A DNA stretch of 64,000 nucleotides from Blastomyces gilchristii SLH14081 (lineage: Eukaryota; Ascomycota; Eurotiomycetes; Onygenales; Ajellomycetaceae): assembly GCF_000003855.2 (NCBI RefSeq), contig NW_003101682.1, positions 7,269,314 through 7,333,313 on the forward strand, read 5' to 3'. The notes beneath the pieces were generated by a model. The model saw nothing but the letters and a program-made list of their open reading frames with translations. It searched no databases and was not told the origin of the DNA. Of the stretch, positions 1 to 10,900 are shown in pieces. Within the stretch, counting starts at the first letter, position 1. The number at the start of each line of letters is the position of its first letter. A program made the position numbers and the translations under genes.

Positions 1-340
1 ACCCAAGCGGAGCTTATAATGCGTTCTTCGCACCATGTTAAATACAGTTTAAGTTTTGATTATACAGAAGAAAATACAGGTGTTGAGATCACACTAAGAT
101 AATAAGAACCATAGAAAATACAAAGAAGTGCCAATTAAATCCATATGATAATAACTTTTCATCTTAGAACCATAGAGTGATTTGTTGAACCAATTTATCC
201 ATCTCTGTATTTATTAGAAATCTGAGGTGCTTGAGTTCCGGATTTAATATATTCTCTGCGGGTTTCAAACTCACATGTCTTAGTTTCTCATACTAAGACA
301 CTATCAGATGACTGTACTAATCGTTCAGTCACTGGGACTC
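1..340 (-). mobile_element. SINE copy 1, mutated, cut by window edge
   Basis: This is the reverse complement of the SINE at 1434-1804. The block 199-248 matches the complement of 1526-1575 almost base for base. The tRNA-like head lies at about 255-340. Relative to the copy at 1434 the head has lost nearly all CG, CC and GG: CCC became CTC, CG became CA, TG or TA, and TGG became TGA. The B box is damaged, since TTCGAA reads TTCAAA on the complement. The (TAA)n tail would lie just left of base 1. The SINE abuts gypsy remnant J, so it probably inserted into it. Confidence 0.85.
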
Positions 341-349
341 TTTAATAGA

Positions 350-1420
350 ATCTGATAAGATATAGCTATTAACTTTGCTATTAATCTCTCTGAGAGTAAG
401 AGTTATAAGAATATTCTAGTTATTATTAATTAATTAAGTAAAGATATAATATTGAAATCTTATAATAAGATAAATACTGAACAGATTATCAAAGTCTTCT
501 TATAAAGTTTATTCTATTGAATATATAACTTACTGAGATTTATAGTATTTAACTAAAACTGTTAATTTATAAGTACTCTCTAAATAAGAATTTATCAAGT
601 TCTTAAGATTATATATTATTTATCAACTGCTTATTACTCTGAGACTGATAATATATCAGACTAAACAATTCAGACTGTAAAAAATTATCTTTATAAGTTC
701 TGTAATTATTTATAATATAGTTGATATAATCTTCTTCTATATACAGAAGTTATTATCAATGACTGAGATACTGTTTTAACAGATATAAGCTTATTCTTTC
801 TTATATATAATTATTACATAAAGATGTTGAATCTTCTAGATATTACCTAGTTTACACTGAACTCTTACAGTTCAATTCAGATTGCTGATAATATAGTAAT
901 AAAGTTTCAAGATATCTGTGACTGAGTAAAAGTCTTTATAATAAGTACTAAATAAGATTAAGAGAATTAAGTTAATATTAAATAAGATCTTACTAAGTAA
1001 TATAAGATAGATGATCTAATATAATTAAATCTTAAAAATATATGAATTATATACTTGTCTTATACACTGAACTATTACTATATTAAATACAAAGTAATAG
1101 AAGTTTTAGATAGTTATAACTACTATTTTAATACTTTATTAAGAATTTACAACATCTTTTATATAAGCTTACTTTATCACACTATCACTGACTTATTCTC
1201 TTCTTAACTGACTTCTAACTGACAGCTGTCAGAGATTATAGAAGAAGATAATAAACTTGAATAAAAGATTAAAGATATTCTTAATAAAAGATTCTGCAGC
1301 TGTAGCTGATAATGTTTTATAAAATAAGTGAATTATAATTATCTGATCTAAATCTCAAGCTCTGTATTATCTGAGACAGTAGCTTTTAACTGATGAGAAC
1401 TATGTGCTTATAACTCTATT
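350..1420 (+). pseudogene. J integrase and chromodomain remnant
   Basis: The sequence parallels the integrase region of A (18170-19230) and D (32940-33356). It includes the segment coding for the second catalytic Asp region and, at 1251-1393, the chromodomain. The chromodomain is recognisable from the order acidic-Leu-Glu, Ile-Leu-Asn-x-Arg, a Lys-Trp-like position now a stop, and a closing Ser-Glu-Thr-x-Ala. In-frame stops occur every few codons, so no protein is made. The chromodomain of this lineage is thought to bind modified histone H3 and steer integration to heterochromatin. Confidence 0.75.
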
Positions 1421-1433
1421 ACTTAAATCTCAC

Positions 1434-1522
1434 GCCCCGGTGGCTGAATGGTTAATGCGGCCACCCGGTAGCGCCTTGGCGTGGGAAACCAAGGCGCGTG
1501 GGTTCGAAACCCGCAGGAATAC
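1434..1522 (+). promoter_or_regulatory. SINE tRNA-like head, Pol III A and B boxes
   Basis: The A box TGGCTGAATGG at 1441-1451 fits TRGYNNANNNG. The B box GGTTCGAAACC at 1501-1511 is a perfect match to GGTTCGANNCC. A T-arm-like stem-loop occupies 1498-1514. Two other hairpins are visible: 1439-1444 with 1460-1465 (6 bp) and 1471-1479 with 1489-1497 (9 bp). No acceptor stem closes the structure (the 5' GCCCCGG does not pair with AGGAATA), so it is not a working tRNA gene. The D-arm-like start recalls a Ser tRNA, but the parental tRNA is not certain. Confidence 0.85.
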
Positions 1523-1804
1523 ATTAAATCCGGAACTCAAGCACCTCAGATTTCTAATAAATACAGAGATGTACAAATCACTTCAATGAATCACTCTATG
1601 TTCCTGAGCTGGAAAGTTATTATCACATGTATCTAATTGTCACTTCTTTGTATTTTTCTATGTTCTTGTTATCTTGATGTGATCTCAACACCTGTATTTC
1701 CTCCTGTATAATTAACACTTAACCTGTATTTAACATCACGCAAGGACTCATTATAAGCTCTGCTTGCATATGAGTATAATGAAAGAATAATAATAATAAT
1801 AATA
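1434..1804 (+). mobile_element. Full-length tRNA-derived SINE with (TAA)n tail
   Basis: A perfect 13-bp direct repeat, ACTTAAATCTCAC, flanks the unit at 1421-1433 and 1805-1817, the mark of target-primed retroposition. The 5' head is tRNA-like with A and B boxes for RNA polymerase III. A body of about 260 bp follows, then a tail of AAT/TAA repeats at about 1785-1804. Two further copies lie in the window (1-340 minus, 3449-3622 plus). The head keeps CG and GG and is far less mutated than its host sequence. An internal T5 run at 1653-1657 could weaken full-length Pol III transcription. The SINE codes for nothing and must borrow an enzyme, most likely from the LINE seen here. Confidence 0.92.
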
Positions 1805-1837
1805 ACTTAAATCTCACTTCTGAAAAGAAGAAACTAA

Positions 1838-2121
1838 TGTAACAGACTACATCTGATTATATAGATTATTTACTACACTTTATAAATTTCTGCTGAAAGC
1901 TCTGATCATCAGTTATTTCTACTGAAAGCTTCAATTCTCAGCTGAAAATTTATATCAGAGCTTCTATTCTTTCATCTCAGAGCTTTATCTTATATATATA
2001 TAAATATCTGTTATGATTATACTCTTTTCCTTCTCTCTTTTTTGTTCTTCTTTAATGTTTTTCTCTTTTATTATATAAGTTCTATATTTAATATTAATCT
2101 ATTCAGCGTAGACTTATTACA
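1838..2121 (+). repeat. J 3' LTR (284 bp)
   Basis: It starts TGTAACAGACTAC and ends GACTTATTACA, the mutated forms of the family termini TGTGGCGGGC and CTCTTACA. It keeps the TATA-like TATAAATA stretch, the CT-rich run and the AATGTTTTTCT segment proposed as the transcript start. A purine run upstream fits a polypurine tract. Confidence 0.85.
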
Positions 2122-2179
2122 ATTGATTTTAAAATTAACAGAGTTTCTTTTAATTTATAATAAGCAGCTGCAGAATCAT

Positions 2180-2684
2180 TAGACTGGCTGCTGAGATTAT
2201 GAATTTCATATTTAATCTCATTTGATCTGATTTCATACATTTCTTGGTGTGAATCCCGCTGAGACTAGTTATTAAAAAAACATGCAAAGTGACTGTATAT
2301 CAAATCTCAAAATGAAACCATGACTTAAAAAAAATGAGAAAGTGATTTCATTTGATCTCATTCAGTCTCATTCTTAGCATAAAGTTACTATTTTTAGACA
2401 TTTTAAGGTTTCTTTAGACTATTTTTAATTTTTTAAAAAGTAACACTTTTTGGTAACACTTAAATGAGATTTAAAGTCATTTAAAGCAATAAAAATAATT
2501 TAAATTGAGAAGTGAAAATCATGATCTCATTTGAAAAATATGACAAGAGTAGACAGTAAGTCTCACTGAGACAGTATGAGACTATTATCTAATGTTAAAA
2601 CCATGTAATAAAATCAGTTGAATTGATAATGAAACTATCAAAAATTCTGATCCTGGTCTCAGACACGGTCATACAGTCAGTCTA
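2180..2684 (-). mobile_element. MITE copy 1, 8-bp target duplication
   Basis: The 505-bp element begins TAGACTGGC and ends CAGTCTA, giving inverted termini. Flanks are AGAATCAT (2172-2179) and AGAATCAC (2685-2692), an 8-bp duplication with one transition. It matches the copies at 2828-3333 and 29560-30065 throughout. It has no coding potential. An 8-bp duplication suggests mobilisation by a hAT-type transposase, though the terminus does not fit the usual hAT YARNG start. Strand is set relative to the copy at 29560. Confidence 0.88.
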
Positions 2685-2827
2685 AGAATCACTAGTACAG
2701 TATTTTAGAATGTAATTATATCTTCAATTTTAAAGTATAAAGTGTAAGAATTTGATTTTTAAGATAGTAGATTCTTATATACAAGAAGAAATATAATCTG
2801 ATAAAGATAATATTATAGAGTAGTTGA

Positions 2828-3333
2828 TAGACTGGTCACTGAGATCATGAATTTCACGTTTGATCTCATTTGATCTGGTTTCATACATTTCTTGACATGA
2901 ATCCCGCTGGGACTAGTCATTAAAAAAACATGTAAAGTGACTATATATCAGATCTTAAAATGGAACCATAACTTGAAAAAAATGAGAAAGTGATCTCATT
3001 TGATTTCATTTAGTTTCATTCTTGGCATAAAGTTACTATTTTTAGACATTTTAAGGTTTTTTTTAGACTATTTTTAATTTTTTAAAAAGTAACGTTTTTT
3101 GGTAACACTCAAATGAGATTTAAAGTCATTTAAAGCAATAAAAATAATTTAAATTGAGAAGTGAAAATCATGGTCTCATTTGAAAAATATGACAAGAGTA
3201 GACAGTAAGTCTCACTGAGACAGTATGAAACTACTATCTAATGTTAAAACCGTGTAATGGGATCAGTCGAATTGGTAATGAGACTATCAAAAAATCTGGT
3301 CCTGGTCTCAGACACGGCCACACGGTCAGTCTA
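2828..3333 (-). mobile_element. MITE copy 2, 8-bp target duplication
   Basis: The 506-bp element has the same TAGACTGG and CAGTCTA ends, flanked by GTAGTTGA (2820-2827) and GTAGTGGA (3334-3341), a 7 of 8 match. It lies 143 bp from MITE copy 1 in the same orientation. It is mutated, but less than the surrounding gypsy DNA. Confidence 0.88.
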
Positions 3334-3448
3334 GTAGTGGATTATATTATTAAAATCTAGCTATAGTCTTTTATATATAATAAGTGTTTGTTAAGTAATT
3401 GATAAACATCTTACTTATGAGGAAGCAGTCAGTCTGTAAAGAGAATCT

Positions 3449-3622
3449 GACAATTATCACTTATTTATATTTTCTTATATTTCTGTTATCTTAGCATCAT
3501 TTTAACATCTGTATTTCCTTCTGTATAATTAACACTTAGTCTGTATTTTAACATTATATAAGTACTTATTATAACCTTCACTTCTATATGAGTATAATGA
3601 AAGAATAATAATAATAGTAATA
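3449..3622 (+). mobile_element. SINE copy 3, 5'-truncated
   Basis: This matches the last ~170 bp of the SINE at 1434-1804 and ends with GTATAATGAAAGAATAATAATAATAG. The tRNA-like head is missing, as expected from incomplete reverse transcription. No target duplication could be recognised. The tail runs directly into CAGAGTGAA, the left target duplication of element C. Before C inserted, the tail therefore abutted the purine-rich minisatellite now at 20876. Confidence 0.85.
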
Positions 3623-3632
3623 ACAGAGTGAA

Positions 3633-3937
3633 TGTAAGAGGTCTACGCTGAATAGATCAGTATAATATATAGGTCTTACATAATAAAGAGAAAAATGTTA
3701 AAGAAGGAAAAGAAAGAGACAGTGTGACAGTCAGCAATTGAAGTGAATATTTATACATGTATGTGATAATGTACACAGTGGAGCTTTGAGGCAGGAGAAT
3801 TTGTACACATTCATAATCACTGAGAATCAGCAATTGAGAATGAAGCAGCTGAGGATCAGCAATTGAGAATAAAGTGATAGAAATCTGTGAAGTGTAATGA
3901 AATAGTCTATATAATTGATCAGGCGCAGCTCACTACA
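3633..3937 (-). repeat. C 3' LTR
   Basis: It reads TGTAAGAGG to CACTACA on the plus strand. It is 305 bp, the same length as the partner at 20571-20875. The GGGCGCAGCCC core near the end is mutated to AGGCGCAGCTC. Confidence 0.9.
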
Positions 3938-6900
3938 TTAGTCCCTCTCTTCTCATCAGTCAAGAGCCGCAGTATCAGACAACATGGAACTCAGATTTCA
4001 GGTCAGATAATTATAACTGACTCATTTTACAAGATATTGTCATCTATAGCTACAGAGTCTCTCATTAAGAATATCTTCAATTTTCTACTCAAGTTCATTA
4101 TTTTCTTCTATGATTCCTGGCAGCTGTCAGTCAGAAATCAGTTATAAAGAGAATGAGTTAGTAGCAGTATAGCAGAGCAAGCTTGTGTAAAAGACATCAT
4201 GAATCTCTGATAATATATCAAGATAATAGTTATAACTATCTAGAACTTCTATCACTTTATATCTGATATGATGATAATCTAGCATATGAGATGAATATAT
4301 AATTTATATGTTTTTGAGATTCAATCACACAAGATCTTCTATCTTATACTGCTCTATGAAATCTCATCAGATATTAATTTAATTCTCTTGATCTTGTTTT
4401 ATAATTGTCATGAAGGCTTCTGCTCAGTTACAGACATCTCAGAGCTTCATTACTATATTATTGACAATCTGAATCAGACTGCAGAGGTTTGATGTGAACT
4501 GTGTGATCTCTAGAAGATTTAACACTTTTATATAATATCTGTGTATAAGAAAGAACAGGCTTACATCTGTTGAAATGACATCTTAATCATTGATAGTGAT
4601 CTCTGTGTGTAGAAGAAGATTATATTAATCATCTTATAAGTGATTATAGAACTTATGAAGATAATTCTTCACAGTCTGAATTGTTCATTTCAATGCATCA
4701 TCAGTCTCAGAGTGATAGACAGTTAACAGATAATATATAATCTTGAGAACTTGACAGATTCTTGTTCAGAGAGTACTCACAAATTGACAGCTCTGATTCA
4801 ATACTATAGATCTCAGTAATTCATGCATTTGATAGAACATACTCTGTAGAAATGCTTTAATAACTTATTCAGTATTCATCTTATCATAAGGTTTCAATAT
4901 TATATCTTTGCTTAATTAATTCCTGATGATCAGAATGTTTCTACAATTCTTACTCTTAGATAGATTAACAGTGAAGTTAATTACTATATCTTATCAGATT
5001 CTATCAGAGGTATCAAGTGATTTTAGTAGATCTTTTCTACAGTTCTTTTATAAGATAATGAAAGAACAGTGATTGCAGTTTCAGACAAAGCATCTGATAC
5101 TATTTAATATCTCAGATTAGTAGAACTCTCAGAAGATTATTCTATACAGTTATTCACAGTCTGAATAGTCAGTTATACACAAATCATGCATCTCTTGCAT
5201 TATTCAGATGTGTAAGAGTTTGAAGTAAGAGACTCAGCATCATTTATAAAATCATAGAGTATTATTATCATCAATTGAACATTCTGAGATATCAGTTCTT
5301 ATACATAGTTCTGAGAGAAATCACAGTACTTCTTAATATACTGCTTCAGTGAGAGTCTGAAGAAGTTCATCAGTCTGAGCTGCTGTATATCACAGTTCAT
5401 TCAGTGTAGAGAAAGTGAGAATATTAATGTCAGTGTTAGTTCAGAAAGAGAGTATTCTAATCAGAGAAGTATGTATAGTGTCATGAGTTGTTCTATTTTG
5501 ATCAATCAATATCTTCTGATCTAAGAGCTGATACTCTCAGTTCATTCAGCATGTGTCTGTCACATCAGATAGTATATCTTATTCTCATTGTAAGAGAGTA
5601 TCTGTCATCAAGTTCTGACAGCTGAAGTGATAATGTATTGTAAAATGAAAGTAACTTAGAAATTCAAATTATCATATCTGTCATTCAGTGAGTTTACAGA
5701 TAGTTATGAAGTGCTTGAGATTCTTATAATCTGTAATTATCTTAAATTCAGAGACACTTCAGAGTTCAGAGTTTCATTCTTCTAGACAGTGTATAATCAT
5801 GAGAAGTTTCTTATCATAGATCTTATAATTACATTCAGTGAGACTCAGTTTCTTAGATATGAAGACATATAATTATAGAATATCTTTATTATCATATTAC
5901 AATAGTACTTCTTCTATCACATAGTCAGAGAAATCAGCTTCAATAACTGTTTTATAATCAGAGTCAAATATTATTAATAGAGAGATATTAATGAATATCT
6001 TCTTTATCTGTATGAATGTAGCTTCAGTATTCACTGATTACTGAAATACTGAGTTCTTCTTAATAAGTTCTGTAAGTAATCTTATAATATCTGAGAAGTT
6101 TCATATAAATCACTGATAGAAGTTAGCAAATCTGATGAAGCTTTATACATCTTTCACAGTATGCAGAGCTTCTCATTCAAGAATAGTGAAGACTTTCTCA
6201 GAATTCACTCAAATTCTCTTATCAGCTTCTATAATAAAACCTAGATATTTAATACTCTTGACTTTAAAATCATACTTATCAATATCTATCAGTAGTTCTG
6301 CTTCTCATAGTTATTGTAATATCTTCTGTACATGTTCTTGATATTCTTTTCTGAACTCATCAGTGAAGATGAGAATATCATCAAGATATACAGATATAAA
6401 TTTATTAAGAAAATCTCAGAGTGCTCAGTTGATATACTTCTGAAATATACTAAGAGTATTAGTCAGTCTGAAGAGGATAACTACTCATTCAAAGAGATTA
6501 TATCATGTTTGAAATACTATAAGTCACTTATCTTCTTCAGTGATGCAGATCTTATAAAATGCAGTGATAATATCTAGTTTTATAAATCATTAAGCTTATT
6601 CAATGTGAGCTAGAGTTTTATTAATAAGAGATAGTAGATAGCAGTCTTTCTTTGTTATTCTGTTCAGTTCTTAATAGTCTACATAGAATTGAAGTTCTTC
6701 ACCTGATTTCTTTACAAAGAGAATAGAGGTCACAGTGAAAGAATTACTAATATATATGAATTCTTTATTTAATAGATTATTAAGTGTCTTTCAAAGAAGA
6801 AGAAGTTCATCTTGAAACATATTATAAAGAAGATCTTATAGTGATTCAGAGTTCTTATCATTCTTCTTCTCTAACTTAATACTGTGATTCACTTCAGAAT

Positions 6901-7583
6901 CTTATAAGAAGAGTATATTCATAATATTGTCTTATCAAAAGATATCTAGATATTCATGATATTATTGAGAGGGTTTTGTATAAGAATCTGTTATTATAAC
7001 ACAGAATAACTTTTCTAGAGTCTTTTTAATATTGATCAGACTGATGAAATAGATTATTATATAATTCTACTATTAATAACTTCTTTTTCAGAGTATTTCA
7101 TATGCATTGACAGAGATCTGTGTCAGATTCATGATCTTATAAATATTATCTTTATGAATTCTATTATTGTTAGAGAATATCAAGCTTCTGTTTCAAGTAT
7201 TCAATAAGATGCCTTGTTTAGATAGTCAGACAAGTTCTAATGTAAAATTGTAATCAAGATTGTTAACTTTATATATATAGACATCTTCATATTGATGTTC
7301 TCTCATATCTATAGTCAACTTCATCACGTAACAAATACAAATGTCTTTTAAGTCATTAAATTCTGTGAGAAGTCAGAGTTTTAATAAGAGAATACACTGA
7401 AGATTGTAATATCTTACGACTGAAGATTTAATTATTGTATAATAACATAGACTGCTGTCTATCATGGCTTTCATATTATATATATTATTAATCATAGTAG
7501 ATACAAGAATTATATTCATTATTATTTTCTCTTTAAATTATTATTATCTGACCTCTTCAAGCTTCTGTTTATAAATTTGAATA
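3938..7583 (-). pseudogene. C pol remnant: protease to chromodomain
   Basis: Read from 7583 down to 3938 the order is protease, reverse transcriptase, RNase H, integrase and chromodomain. It follows D (30370-33356) and A segment by segment. The chromodomain lies at about 3985-4110. Stops and missense changes are frequent. A stretch such as 5341-5520 holds no CC, GG or CG but about sixteen TG. The break at 7583 is the insertion point of B, not a true gene end. Confidence 0.8.
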
Positions 7584-7972
7584 TGTAAGGAGCCTACGCC
7601 AAATAGATCGGTATGATATTGATAGGTCTTATATAACAAAGAGAAAAATATTAGAGAAGGAAAAGAGAGAGAAAGTGCAACAATCAGTGATTGAAGTGAA
7701 TATTTATACATGTATATAATGATGTATGCAGTGGGGCTTCAGGGCGGAAGAATCTATACATGTTTATAGCAGCTGAGAATCAGTGATCTAGAATGGCTGA
7801 GAATTAGAGTGACAGTTGAGAATCAGTAATTGAGAATGGCTGAGAATCAGAGCATATGCATTCAAGAATGAAGCGGTTAGAATCAGAGTGTACATGTTTG
7901 AGAATGAAGTAGTTGAAATCTGTGAAGTGTAATAAAATAGTCTATATAATTGGTCAGGCGCAGCTCATCACA
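7584..7972 (-). repeat. B 3' LTR (389 bp)
   Basis: It runs from TGTAAGGAGCC to CTCATCACA on the plus strand. Several GAGAATGGCTGAGAATCAG-like subrepeats make it 84 bp longer than the LTRs of C. Confidence 0.9.
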
Positions 7973-7984
7973 TTAGTCTCTCTC

Positions 7985-10900
7985 TTTCAGAAGCAGTTCT
8001 CATCAGTCAAGAGCTGCTGTTTCAGATATTATAAAACTTGAAGTTCAGATCAGTTGATCATAGCTGACTCATTTTACAAGATATTATCAGTCACAGTCAC
8101 AGAGTCTCTCATTGAGAATATTCTCAATCTCTCACTCAAGCTCATTATCTTCTTCTATGATGCCTGGCAGCTGTCAGTTAAAAGTCAGTTGAGAAGAGAA
8201 TGAATTAATGACAGTACAGCAGAGCAAGCTTGTGTAAAAGATATTATAAATCTCTGATGATGTGTCAAGATAGTAGTTATAACTATCTAGAACTTTTATC
8301 ACTTTATACTTAGTATAATAGTAATTCAGTGTATGAGATGAACATGTGATCTGTATATTCTTAGGATTCAATCACACTAAGTCTTCTATCTTATATTATT
8401 CAGTGAGGTCTCAGTGAATATTGATTTAATTCTCTTAATCTTATTTCACAGTTGTCATAAAGACCTCTGCTCAGTCACAGACATCTTGAAGCTTCATTAC
8501 TATATTATCAGCAATCTGAATCAGACTGCAAGAGTTCAGTGTGAACTGTGTAGTCTCTAGAAGATTCAACATCTTCATGTGATAACTATGTGTAAGAAAG
8601 AGCAGGCTTACATCTGTTGAAATGATATCTTGTTCATTAATAGTGATCTCTGCATGTAGAAGCAGATCATGTCAATCATCTTATAAGTAATTATAGAACT
8701 TATAAAGATAATTCTTTACAGTCTGAATTATTCATTCTGATGCATCATCAGTCTCAGAATGATAGACAGTTAATAGATAGTGTATAATCTTGAGAACTTG
8801 ACAGATTCTTGTTCAGAGAGTGCTCACAAATTAACAGTTCTGATTTAATACTATAAATCTCAGCAATTCATGCATTCAATAGAATGAGCTCTGTAGAAAA
8901 GCTTCAGTAACTTATTCAGTATTCATCTTATCACAAGATTTCAATATTATATCTTTGCTCAATTAATTCACAATGATCAGAATATTTCTACAACTCTTAC
9001 TCTCAGAGAGATTAATAGTGAAGTTAATTACTACATTTCATCAGATTCTATCAGAGATATTAAGTGATTTTAATAGATCTTTTCTACAGTTCTTTCATGA
9101 GATAACAGAAGAACAGTGATTGTAGTTTCAGATAAAGTATCTGATGCTGTTTAATATCTCAGATCAGTAGAACTGTCAGAAGATTATTCTATACAGTTGT
9201 TCACAGTCTGAATAACTGATTATATATGAATTATGTATCTCTTGCATTATCTGAGTGTGTAAGAGTTCAGAGTGAGAGACTCAGTGTCATTTACAGAATT
9301 GTAGAGTGTTATTATCATTGATTAAACATTCTGAGATGTCAATTCTTATATGTAGTTCTGAGAGGAATCAGAGTGCTTCTTGATATACTGCTTCAGTGAG
9401 TGTTTGAAGAAGTTCATCAGTTTGAGCTGTTACATGCTATAATTCATCTAGTGTAGGTTTAAGAGAAGTTGAGATATCAGTGTCAGTATCAGTGTCAGTG
9501 TCAGTGACAGTTCAGAGAGAGAATGTTCTAATCAGAGAAGCATGTATAGTGTCATGAGTTGTTTTATCTTGATTAACTAATATCTTCAGATTCAGAAGTC
9601 AGTGTTCTTGATTCATTCAACAGGTGTCTGTTACATTGAAAGACATATCTTGCTCTCATTATGAGAGAATATCTATCATTGAGTTCTGACTGCTGAGATG
9701 ATAGTGCATTGTAAAATGAAAGTGACTTAAGAACTCAGATTATCACATCTGTTGTTCAGTGAGTTTACAGATAGTAGTGAAGTACTTGAGATTTTTATAA
9801 TCTGTGATTATCTCAAATTCAGAGATACTTCAGAGTTCAGAGTCTTATTCTTCTAGACAGTGTACAATTGTGAGAAGTTTCTTATCATAGGTCTCATAAT
9901 TGTATTCAGCAGAACTCAGTTTCTTAGATATAAAAACACATGATTGTAAGACTTCTTTATTATCATATTACAATATAGCTTCTTCTGTGATATAGTCTGA
10001 GAAATCAGCTTTAATAACTATCTCACAATCAGAATCAAATGTTATCAGCAGAGAAGTATTAATAAACATCTTCTTTATTTGTATAAATACAGCTTTGATG
10101 TTCACTGATCATTAAAATACTGAGTCTTTCTTAGTGAGTTCTGTAAGTGATCTCATGATATCTGAGAAGTTCTGTATAAATCACTGATAGAAGTTAGCAA
10201 ATCTGATAAAGCTTTATACATCTTTCACAGTATATAAAGCTTCTCATTCAAGAATGATGAAGACTTTCTCAGAATTCATTTGAATTCTCTTATCAGCTTC
10301 TATAATAAAACCCAGATATTTGATACTCTTGACTTCAAAATCACACTTGTTAATATCTATTGATAGTTCTGCTTCTTGTAGTCATTGTAATATCTTCTAT
10401 ATATGTTCTTGATATTCTTTTCTGAACTTATCAGTGAAGATGAGAATGTCATTGAGATATACAGATGCAAATTCATTAAGGAAATCTTGAAGTGCTCAGT
10501 TGATATACTTCTGAAATATACTGAAGATATTAGCTAGTCTGAAGAGGGTAACTATTCATTCAAAGAGATCATATTATGTTTAGAATACTGTAAGTCACTT
10601 ATCTTCTTCAGTGATGCGGATTCTATGAAACACAGTGATGATATCTAGTTTTGTAAATCATTGAGCTTGTTCAATACAAGCTAGAGTTTCATTGATAAAA
10701 GATAGCAGATAGCAGTCTTTCTTTGTTATTCTGTTCAGTTCTTAATAGTTTACACAGAATTGAAGTTCTTCATCTGATTTTTTTACAAAGAGAATAGAGG
10801 CTGCAGTGGAAGAATTACTAACATGTATGAATTCTTTATTCAATAGATTATTGAGTGTCTTTCAAAGAAGAAGGAGTTCATCTTGAAACATGTTGTAAAG

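Larger units (their letters stand above)
341..2121 (+). mobile_element. Gypsy chromovirus J, 3' remnant
   Basis: This is the 3' third of an element of the same family as A, B, C and D: the integrase core, the linker, a chromodomain and then the 3' LTR (1838-2121). It aligns with A from about 18170 onward. A SINE at 1434-1804 interrupts it between the chromodomain and the LTR. The left end lies against SINE copy 1, so gag, protease and RT are missing. It is one of the most AT-rich copies here. No target duplication can be scored because the 5' LTR is absent. Confidence 0.85.

Noticed and set aside
1434..1522. A functional tRNA gene
   Set aside because: The A and B boxes and T-arm are good, but there is no acceptor stem. 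The unit continues into a repeated body with a tail and target duplication, so it is a SINE head.
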